From: Treponema sp.
GTDB taxonomy: Bacteria > Spirochaetota > Spirochaetia > Treponematales > Treponemataceae
DNA: 7,571 bases
Direction: 5' to 3'
Assembly: GCA_003447785.1 (NCBI GenBank)
Contig: DLYJ01000258.1
Location: forward strand, 1-7,571
In this document: one piece after another, positions 1 to 5,215 of the stretch
Numbering within the stretch: position 1 is the first letter of the stretch
Layout of the letters: each line of letters opens with the position of its first letter
Position numbers and translations under genes: made by a program
The notes under the pieces: model-generated
What the model saw: only the letters and a program-made list of their open reading frames with translations
The model's database searches: none
What the model was told of the DNA's origin: nothing

Positions 1-496
1 GTTCAATAACCATTCCGCCGCTGAAGGACGGGTCTGCAAATAAAAATGAAAAATCAAGAATTGCAATATCAGCATTATAATCAAAGGGATTGATACAACT
101 CACCGGAATACCGCCGTTGTCTACAACAAGAGGGAGTTTTGCCCGGTGTGCCATATCGGCAATTTTTCTGATATTTACAGCTTCCGGTCTCATTGAACCT
201 TCAAGGTCTATGAAGATACAGCGGGTTGCCGGAGAAATTGCGGCTTCAAATTCAAGCGGATCGGAAGAAAAAACAAAGTTTGCAGTTATACCGATGTCTT
301 TCAGGAGGAACTTAAAAAAATTATATGCGGAGGCACGCACGTTCGACCCCACAACAACCTCGTCCCCGGCCCTTGCCAGTGTGAGAATTGTCTGGATAAT
401 CGCATTCATCCCCGAATTAAAGAGAACGGCTTTTGCACCACCCGTCAGTTTACAGATGTTATTCTTAAACGCTTCTAATTCCGCTTTATTGTCCAT
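1..496 (-). CDS. Degenerate Cys/Met-metabolism PLP-fold protein (partial; C-terminus off left edge)
   Basis: The first 165 residues are visible; the reading frame is open to the window edge. They follow the large domain of the Cys/Met-metabolism PLP-dependent family (O-acetylhomoserine sulfhydrylase MetY, cystathionine synthase/lyase, methionine gamma-lyase). Retained landmarks are the phosphate-loop motif SGM (28-30), GDEVV (44-48), and Asp126 in VVDN, which in the family pairs with the pyridine nitrogen. Several others are changed. The stacking Tyr of the family SNLYGGTYN motif is Arg54 (SNVRASAYN). The GNP motif is GSM (100-102). The Schiff-base Lys of SATK is Phe151 (DFSF, 148-151). The ~60-70 residues that normally precede this point, including the Tyr-x-Arg arm that contacts PLP in the partner subunit, are missing: an in-frame TGA lies six codons upstream of this ATG. 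No Shine-Dalgarno sequence is seen. Fold assignment is fairly sure. Inference: it is not a normal PLP catalyst, but a pseudoenzyme or a decaying copy. Confidence 0.75.
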   Translation of the reverse strand, partial: MDNKAELEAFKNNICKLTGGAKAVLFNSGMNAIIQTILTLARAGDEVVVGSNVRASAYNFFKFLLKDIGITANFVFSSDPLEFEAAISPATRCIFIDLEGSMRPEAVNIRKIADMAHRAKLPLVVDNGGIPVSCINPFDYNADIAILDFSFLFADPSFSGGMVIE

Positions 497-503
497 AAGC
501 AAT

Positions 504-509
504 ATTATA
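504..509 (-). promoter_or_regulatory. Candidate -10 box for the PLP-fold gene
   Basis: A perfect TATAAT on the minus strand ends 7 bases before the ATG at 496. A start site at the usual distance would fall on or next to the ATG, giving a leaderless mRNA, which fits the lack of a ribosome binding site. The best -35-like hexamer (TTGAAG, 530-535) is 20 bases away, which is too far for a good promoter. The region is very AT-rich, so a chance match is quite possible. Confidence 0.3.
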
Positions 510-607
510 TATCAGTTTTGTGAATTCTTCTTCAAAATCTTATTATTTTTTTTTAAATTATTGCATTTTATAAATATTAAGTGAGCGTTTTTTTATAAAC
601 ACTGTCC

Positions 608-643
608 TTTATTTTTAGCCTGTTTGCAGTTATACTTTATAGT
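608..643 (+). promoter_or_regulatory. Candidate promoter for the small secreted protein gene
   Basis: TATACT (631-636) is a 5/6 match to the -10 consensus and has a weak TTTATT (608-613) 17 bases upstream. A second 5/6 match, TATAGT, lies at 638-643. Either would give a 5' leader of roughly 95-105 bases before the ATG at 747. The -35 element is poor and the background is AT-rich, so this is only a candidate. Confidence 0.3.
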
Positions 644-701
644 ACATAAAAATTCTTTCTAAAAAAGTTTAAAATTTTATGTATCTAAAACTAACTAAAT
701 A

Positions 702-719
702 TGTTCTTAAAAAGGAACA
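702..719 (+). other. Small 5'-leader hairpin before the ribosome binding site
   Basis: TGTTCT (702-707) can pair with GGAACA (714-719) as a 6-bp stem with one T-G wobble and a 6-base A-rich loop. It ends 10 bases before the AAGGAGG of the next gene. It could act as an mRNA-stabilising or translation-modulating structure, but it is short and may be chance. Confidence 0.25.
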
Positions 720-729
720 CTAATAACCC

Positions 730-736
730 AAGGAGG
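730..736 (+). promoter_or_regulatory. Strong Shine-Dalgarno (AAGGAGG) deciding the start
   Basis: AAGGAGG is followed by an in-frame TTG at 741 (4 bases away) and an ATG at 747 (10 bases away). The ATG is preferred because it starts directly with a classic Met-Lys-Lys signal peptide. The TTG would only add Met-Val. Confidence 0.75.
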
Positions 737-746
737 ATTTTTGGTT

Positions 747-1253
747 ATGAAAAAATTAGTTACATTTTTAGCTTCTTGTCTCATGCTCGGAACTTTCGCA
801 TTTGCTGAAGGTTACATCTGTGCCAACGACCTCGAAGCTGGAGAAATTACAGAAGCAACAAAAGAAGAAGACGGATTTGTTCTCAATGCAAACGCAGAAA
901 AGAACATCACAATTGAAAACAAACCTGTTCACAAATCTCCAGACGGCGAAGACTACACAGTAGCCATCAAATTGAATGGTTCAGGAAAACCTGACTACCG
1001 CTCAATTTCTTTCCCTGCTAAAAAAGGTGAAACAATCATCGTTCACGGAAACTCTGGTTCAAAAACTGATACACGTCCACTCGTTGTAATCGGACCTGAC
1101 GGAAAAACTGTAAAAGAACTTCCAATGGGACCAGACGGACAGGCCGGAACTGTAGCAACAGAAGGTAAAGTAAAAGCTCCTGCTGACGGAACTTATACAG
1201 TTTTCTCAAAGAAATCTGGTATCAATATTTACAAGATTACAGTTTCTAAATAA
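747..1253 (+). CDS. Small secreted beta-sandwich protein, pectate-lyase accessory-module type
   Basis: This is a 168-residue protein. Residues 1-20 form a signal peptide (MKK, hydrophobic core, Ala-Phe-Ala cleavage site before Glu21), so the mature form is about 148 residues, exported to periplasm or medium. The mature part has no membrane segment and alternating short beta strands. Residues about 86-103 (SISFPAKKGETI, then HGNSGS) and the C-terminus (ADGTYTVFS and INIYKITVS) resemble the jelly-roll module often fused to the C-terminus of bacterial secreted pectate lyases, whose typical ending is G-x-Y-x-I/V-x-S then G-I-N-I-Y. That match is from memory. Here the module stands alone, 138 bases upstream of a PL9 pectate lyase that has no such C-terminal module. 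Inferred role: a pectin- or oligogalacturonide-binding partner. Catalysis is unlikely, since nothing resembling an active site was found. An LASC lipobox-like string (8-11) sits too near the N-terminus to be convincing. Confidence 0.85.
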   Translation: MKKLVTFLASCLMLGTFAFAEGYICANDLEAGEITEATKEEDGFVLNANAEKNITIENKPVHKSPDGEDYTVAIKLNGSGKPDYRSISFPAKKGETIIVHGNSGSKTDTRPLVVIGPDGKTVKELPMGPDGQAGTVATEGKVKAPADGTYTVFSKKSGINIYKITVSK

Positions 1254-1260
1254 CAAAACC

Positions 1261-1288
1261 GGATGTTAACAAACATCCTGTAATTTTT
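1261..1288 (+). terminator. Weak intrinsic terminator or attenuator after the small secreted protein
   Basis: A perfect 7-bp stem, GGATGTT / AACATCC, with the 4-base loop AACA (1261-1278) begins 7 bases after the stop codon. It is followed by TGTAATTTTT. The U-run is offset by five bases from the stem, so termination would probably be partial and could allow read-through into the PL9 gene. Confidence 0.5.
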
Positions 1289-1299
1289 CATACTAATGT

Positions 1300-1340
1300 G
1301 CGCAGGACTTTGTTATTCAAGGTACCTGCGCTTTTAGTTT
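1300..1340 (+). terminator. Second hairpin in the spacer, terminator-like
   Basis: GCGCAGG (1300-1306) pairs perfectly with CCTGCGC (1325-1331) across an 18-base loop. Inside that loop CTT (1308-1310) and AAG (1319-1321) can extend the structure. The stem is followed at once by TTTTAGTTT. It may be a backup terminator, or a 3'-end or 5'-leader stability element that sets the relative level of the two gene products. No strong promoter was found between it and the PL9 start. Confidence 0.4.
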
Positions 1341-1359
1341 AGAGGTAATTCTAAAATTC

Positions 1360-1373
1360 CCGTTGTAAAACGG
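1360..1373 (+). other. Short hairpin next to the PL9 ribosome binding site
   Basis: CCGTT / AACGG forms a 5-bp stem with loop GTAA, ending 7 bases before AAGGAG. It is close enough to affect ribosome access or protect the mRNA 5' end, but small enough to be chance. Confidence 0.25.
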
Positions 1374-1380
1374 AAAAATA

Positions 1381-1386
1381 AAGGAG
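1381..1386 (+). promoter_or_regulatory. Shine-Dalgarno deciding between two adjacent ATGs
   Basis: AAGGAG lies 2 bases before the ATG at 1389 and 5 bases before the ATG at 1392. The second spacing is more usual, so 1392 is chosen. The two proteins differ by a single Met. Confidence 0.6.
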
Positions 1387-1391
1387 ACATG

Positions 1392-4385
1392 ATGAAAAAG
1401 TTACTTTCATTCGGACTCGGCGTTCTGCTCGCCTTTTCTGCATTTGGTCAGTCAAATTGGGCAAGCGTAGCAGATCCTGAAATCAAGTCAGTAAAACTCA
1501 GTGCTGACAATCCAAATGAAGTTACTGTTGAATTCGTAGCGGCTACAGATGCAAAAACAGCCGACAAAGGTCAGGTTGTAATGACTGATGCAAACGGTTC
1601 AGAAGTAACAAACTCATTTGGACGTACACGTAAGCCAAACAAACATTCGGAATTTGTTCCGGAATCAAGTGGCAAATACACATTTGTTGTTTACACGGAA
1701 AAACGCGGAGAAACAACTAAAAAGGCTTCAAAACCGGTAAGCTTTGACTTTAAGCTCCCGCTTACACAGACTGTAGTTCAGCTTTTGAACGTAGGTGGCG
1801 GTACAATCGATGCTTCATGGTCTGCCGTTAAGGAAGCAGAAGGCTACATCCTTACTTACACAGACAACAGCGGAAAAAAAGTAAATCTTGCTCAGACTAC
1901 AGACCTTACTGCTACAATCAAGGGTCTTAAAGTAGGAAGCTACTCAGACATTTACGTGACTGCTGTTCGCGGCAAAGATACAATGGCTTCAAAAACAACT
2001 CACAAACTTGTTAAAGCCGAAAAAGAACGCGTATGGAAATTCACAGAATTCGGTACATCTACAAATCCAAACCGCAACAGATATGAAATCCTTGATCCTA
2101 ACGACATGAAAGTTAAACTCTATTCATGTATTTACGACGAAAAAACAGGAAACATCATTGAAAAGGGCGGTAAATTCGAAAGCTTCTTTGACGGCATTTC
2201 GTTCTACTACACAACAATCGATCCGTACAAGGAAAACTTTGAACTCACAGCAACTGTTCACGTAGACTACCACAACCCGATGGTTGACGGACAGGAAGGC
2301 TTTGGTCTTCTCGCAATCGACCGCCTCGGTGTCGACGGACAGCCGATGATGACAGCCTACAACAACTCGGCAGGTGTTATCAGCCGCAAGTTTACAACTC
2401 ACGTAAACGGCAACAAAAAGGAAATCAAAAACGGTCTTGGTTCACGCTTTGTAAGCGGCCTTACAGACGAACTCATCGCTAAAGGTGATGCCGGAATTAA
2501 AGAAAGTGCAGTAAGCATTGGACGCGCATTCAGCTACGACCAGGCCGGCGACGCAATCAAAACCGGAGACACTTACCGCATTACCCTTAAAAAAGACAAC
2601 ACAGGTTATCACGCAATCTACAAGAGAGCCATTCCTTCAGAAGACTCTGTTGAAGAATACATCATGTACGACAACGAAAACCAGAAACTCGTTCAGCTCG
2701 ACAAAGAACACGTTTACCTCGGTTTTGCAGTTGCCCGGGGATGTAACGCAACATTCTCCGATGTAGTTCTTAACATTACAGATCCTAAAAAAGATCCTCC
2801 TCCTGTAGAAGAACCGCCTGAGCTTATTCCTCTTACAACAGCGATCGACTGTCCAACAACATGGTACAACAAAAAGTATCCGTTCGTGTTCTCGGCTAAT
2901 GCAAACGGTACAATCCATGTAGAAACAAAAGAGGGCAAAGTTCTTATCAAGGGTGACAAAGTTACAGCCAACGTAGACTACACTAAGACACTCAAAATCA
3001 AACCTGAACTCAACGACCTTCTCGTAACATTTGACCCTGAAGACAACTGGCGCCCTGGCAAAAAGCAGGTTATTGCACAGTACAACGCAGAAACACTCCA
3101 GTATGAACAGAACTACAAATCTGTAACATACTCACATTCAATCGTTTCTAAAACATACAAGGGCAAAACTCTGTACGTAAGTCCGACTGCAACCGCATTC
3201 GGTAAGGGTACAAAAGAAGATCCTCTTGATATCATCTCAGCAATCGCTTATTCAGAACCGGGACAGACAATCATCCTCAAGGGTGGTGTATACTTCCCTA
3301 ACAAGGGTATCGATATTGAACGCGGTAACAACGGTACTGCAAAGGCACGCAAAACTTTAGTCAGCGAAAACGGTGCACGGGCTGTAATCGACTTCAGCAA
3401 GGCTAAGGTTAAGGTAACTGCATTCAACCTTTACGGTGACTACTGGACAATCAAGAATATCGACATCTGCCACACACCGGGAGACGTTAAGGCACTCCAG
3501 GTTGCAGGTGACTACAACCAGATTCTTATGGTAGATACATACGAAAACGGTGATACAGGTATCCAGATTGCAGGACGCTCGGCAGAACCATTCGAAAAAT
3601 GGCCGCATGACAACTACATCTACGGATGTGAATCATTCGGTAACTGCGACCCTGCACAGAATAACGCCGATGGTTTTGCTTCCAAACTTACTTCAGGAAA
3701 CAACAACGTATTCCGTAACTGTGTTGCACACCACAACGTAGACGACGGCTGGGATCTTTACTCTAAGGTAGAAACAGGTCCAATCGGTGCAGTTCTCCTC
3801 GACAACTGTGTTACTTACGGTAACGGTACAAAACTCGACGGAACAGGTAACGGTGACGGTAACGGATTTAAGCTTGGCGGTGACGGTATCGCAATCAAGC
3901 ACATTCTCCGCAACTCAATTGCATGGGGTAACGGTGTAAACGGTATTACATGTAACTCAAACCCTGCATTGATTCTTGACCGCGTTACAGCATTTGCAAA
4001 CGGCAACTACAACATCAGCCTTTACGGAAAGGGAAAAGAAGAACAGTATCCTCGCATCTTCGAAGCAAAGGGTGTTCTTTCCCTGGAAGGTGGAGCAGGC
4101 GATAACTACAAAGAAAAACCTGATCTCTTTACTGATGACACATTCTTCTTCAACGGTGCCCAGACACAGAACAAGTCCGGCGCTGTTCTGGACAAGAGTG
4201 CATTTGTAAGTACAGACACTTCAAAACTTGCAAACGGTTACAACGCAGACGGTTCATTCAACCGCCTGTCACGCAACGAAAACGGACAGTTTGATCTCGG
4301 TGATTTGTTCAAACTCACTGACAAAGTTCCGGCAGGTATTGGTGCTGACTACAACCATTCCAGCAGCAACTCAAATGCTAAATAA
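1392..4385 (+). CDS. Secreted multidomain family PL9 pectate lyase
   Basis: This 997-residue exported enzyme is predicted to cleave polygalacturonate (pectin backbone) by calcium-dependent beta-elimination. Layout: signal peptide 1-19 (cleavage likely before Gln20); two beta-sandwich modules, about 24-122 and an FN3-like one at 125-212; a region at about 214-463 that looks like a concanavalin/laminin-G-type sandwich; a Pro/Glu-rich linker at 464-480; an Ig-like stretch to about 590; then a right-handed parallel beta-helix from 594 (LYVSPTATAFG, the usual opening of PL9 helices) to about 935. Catalytic signature: Asp760 in NADGF, and Asp784, Asp785 and Asp788 in VDDGWDLYSK. Their spacing (24, 1, 3) matches the four calcium aspartates of Dickeya Pel9A as I recall them (209, 233, 234, 237). 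Lys827 in GNGFKLGG is the expected catalytic base. Pel9A itself is only about 400 residues, so the long N-terminal half is extra and probably binds substrate. No anchor or sorting signal was seen. The start at 1392 is preferred over 1389 on Shine-Dalgarno spacing. Confidence 0.92.
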   Translation: MKKLLSFGLGVLLAFSAFGQSNWASVADPEIKSVKLSADNPNEVTVEFVAATDAKTADKGQVVMTDANGSEVTNSFGRTRKPNKHSEFVPESSGKYTFVVYTEKRGETTKKASKPVSFDFKLPLTQTVVQLLNVGGGTIDASWSAVKEAEGYILTYTDNSGKKVNLAQTTDLTATIKGLKVGSYSDIYVTAVRGKDTMASKTTHKLVKAEKERVWKFTEFGTSTNPNRNRYEILDPNDMKVKLYSCIYDEKTGNIIEKGGKFESFFDGISFYYTTIDPYKENFELTATVHVDYHNPMVDGQEGFGLLAIDRLGVDGQPMMTAYNNSAGVISRKFTTHVNGNKKEIKNGLGSRFVSGLTDELIAKGDAGIKESAVSIGRAFSYDQAGDAIKTGDTYRITLKKDNTGYHAIYKRAIPSEDSVEEYIMYDNENQKLVQLDKEHVYLGFAVARGCNATFSDVVLNITDPKKDPPPVEEPPELIPLTTAIDCPTTWYNKKYPFVFSANANGTIHVETKEGKVLIKGDKVTANVDYTKTLKIKPELNDLLVTFDPEDNWRPGKKQVIAQYNAETLQYEQNYKSVTYSHSIVSKTYKGKTLYVSPTATAFGKGTKEDPLDIISAIAYSEPGQTIILKGGVYFPNKGIDIERGNNGTAKARKTLVSENGARAVIDFSKAKVKVTAFNLYGDYWTIKNIDICHTPGDVKALQVAGDYNQILMVDTYENGDTGIQIAGRSAEPFEKWPHDNYIYGCESFGNCDPAQNNADGFASKLTSGNNNVFRNCVAHHNVDDGWDLYSKVETGPIGAVLLDNCVTYGNGTKLDGTGNGDGNGFKLGGDGIAIKHILRNSIAWGNGVNGITCNSNPALILDRVTAFANGNYNISLYGKGKEEQYPRIFEAKGVLSLEGGAGDNYKEKPDLFTDDTFFFNGAQTQNKSGAVLDKSAFVSTDTSKLANGYNADGSFNRLSRNENGQFDLGDLFKLTDKVPAGIGADYNHSSSNSNAK

Positions 4386-4415
4386 AAGGTTTCAGATTCA
4401 ACTGTAACTTTTAAT

Positions 4416-4447
4416 GGCTTCCGGTTTCGGCCGGGAGCCTTTTTTTT
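4416..4447 (+). terminator. Intrinsic terminator of the PL9 gene
   Basis: GGCTTCCGG (4416-4424) pairs with CCGGGAGCC (4431-4439) through nine pairs including one wobble, with a 6-base loop and eight T residues after the stem. It starts 30 bases after the PL9 stop codon. This is the clearest terminator in the window and separates the pectin-related genes from the DTW gene. Confidence 0.88.
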
Positions 4448-4470
4448 CGTCCGCTACACTTTTTTTTCTT

Positions 4471-4476
4471 TATAAA
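4471..4476 (+). promoter_or_regulatory. Candidate -10 box for the DTW-domain gene
   Basis: TATAAA (or the overlapping TAAAAT at 4473-4478) lies 19 bases before the ATG at 4496, implying a 5' leader of only about 11-13 bases. No Shine-Dalgarno sequence is visible between it and the start, and no good -35 hexamer is seen. This is a candidate only. Confidence 0.3.
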
Positions 4477-4495
4477 ATCCGTTAAACTCTCTTTC

Positions 4496-5215
4496 ATGAC
4501 GCAGGAAGAATCACAGCCGGAACGCGAACTCTGTTTTAAGTGTTTACGCCCTAAGGACAGCTGTTTTTGCAAACATGTTAAACCTTTTGACCCGAATATC
4601 AAGTTCGTCTTTTTAATGCATCCAAAAGAAGCAAAGAAAAACCGCACAGGCACCGGCCGCATCGCTCACGCAGGTCTCATCGGCAGCGAAATCATCATGG
4701 GCATCGATTTTACAAAGAACACCCGCCTCTGCCAGTTGCTCGCAGACCCGCAGTATTATCCGGTTTTGATGTACCCGGGCCCGGACGCAATCAATTCAAA
4801 AACAAGGGGATTAAAGGAACTAATCGGCAATAAAAAACTTCTTGCAATAATTATTGATTCAACATGGTTCTGCTCAAAAAAGATGATTAATTCAAGCCCG
4901 AATATCATGGCGCTTCCAAAGTTGAGCTTTAGCGGCAATTACGAATCGATTTTTACGTTCAAAAAAGAGCCTAAACCAGAATACATTTCTACGATTGAAT
5001 CCTGCTATTACCTCGTAAAGGAAATGCAGGAGGCAGGCATTACACCCGCTTCTGCAACAGAGGGGCTTGAGTCGCTCATGACAGCATTCAAGTTTATGAT
5101 TAAATTCCAGCTGCAGAAAGAAAATGACAGAATTGCAGGGCTTATTCCAAACACCCACGCTACAGACTTTAAATACACCAGAAAAAAGGAAATTCCGTCC
5201 TTCCTGAACGACTAA
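4496..5215 (+). CDS. DTW-domain tRNA-uridine aminocarboxypropyltransferase
   Basis: This 239-residue cytoplasmic protein belongs to the DTW family (E. coli TapT/YfiP and relatives). The family transfers the 3-amino-3-carboxypropyl group of S-adenosylmethionine to a tRNA uridine, giving acp3U. Visible features: an N-terminal cysteine cluster Cys13-x2-Cys16 and Cys23-x-Cys25, probably zinc-binding; a central MHPKEAKKNRTGTGR segment; the family motif as Asp121-Ser-Thr-Trp124; and a following ALPKLSF, close to the family pattern after DxTW. Length and motif order are normal for the family. Which tRNA position is modified cannot be read from sequence. The ATG at 4496 is the natural start, 12 residues before the Cys cluster, but it has no ribosome binding site, so the mRNA may have a very short leader. 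It is separated from the PL9 gene by a strong terminator. Its stop overlaps the convergent GH3 gene by 4 bases. It is a housekeeping gene with no evident link to pectin use. Confidence 0.88.
   Translation: MTQEESQPERELCFKCLRPKDSCFCKHVKPFDPNIKFVFLMHPKEAKKNRTGTGRIAHAGLIGSEIIMGIDFTKNTRLCQLLADPQYYPVLMYPGPDAINSKTRGLKELIGNKKLLAIIIDSTWFCSKKMINSSPNIMALPKLSFSGNYESIFTFKKEPKPEYISTIESCYYLVKEMQEAGITPASATEGLESLMTAFKFMIKFQLQKENDRIAGLIPNTHATDFKYTRKKEIPSFLND
5182..5205 (-). terminator. Possible terminator of the trxB-GH3 unit inside the DTW coding region
   Basis: On the minus strand, 7 bases beyond the GH3 stop codon, AGGAAG (5205 to 5200) can pair with TTTCCT (5192 to 5187) around a 7-base loop. The T-run continues to 5182. 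It has the form of an intrinsic terminator, but the stem has only two G-C pairs, so it may be weak. It would lie within the codons for the last residues of the DTW protein. Confidence 0.3.

Larger units (their letters stand above)
497..746. other. AT-rich divergent intergenic spacer, no gene seen
   Basis: About 250 bases separate the two divergent genes. Both strands are dominated by A/T runs, and no reading frame with protein-like composition is present. The spacer holds candidate promoters for both directions. It also holds a loose AT-only inverted repeat (CATAAAAATT at 645-654 and AATTTTATG at 673-681) and a small hairpin just before the ribosome binding site of the next gene. No tRNA or recognisable riboswitch core was seen. 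Confidence 0.6.

Noticed and set aside
90..584. Plus-strand open frame of 164 codons
   Set aside because: It is antisense to the PLP-fold gene, whose minus-strand translation gives clear family motifs. The plus frame runs into the AT-rich spacer and has no ribosome binding site.
741..746. TTG at 741 as start of the small secreted protein
   Set aside because: It is only 4 bases from the Shine-Dalgarno sequence and adds Met-Val in front of a textbook MKK signal peptide. The ATG at 747 is the better start.
768..779. LASC lipobox in the small secreted protein
   Set aside because: The Cys is residue 11, too early for a normal lipoprotein signal, and the hydrophobic core continues past it to an Ala-Phe-Ala signal peptidase I site. 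Spirochaete lipoboxes are loose, so it is not excluded outright.
2124..2918. Minus-strand open frames inside the PL9 gene
   Set aside because: They are Cys/Val-rich shadows of the highly biased PL9 codons, with no motifs and no ribosome binding sites.
3820..3870. GGTAACGGT-type repeats as a tandem repeat or CRISPR-like element
   Set aside because: They encode the Gly-Asn-Gly stretch before the PL9 catalytic lysine. They are short, irregular and in frame, with no repeat-spacer structure.
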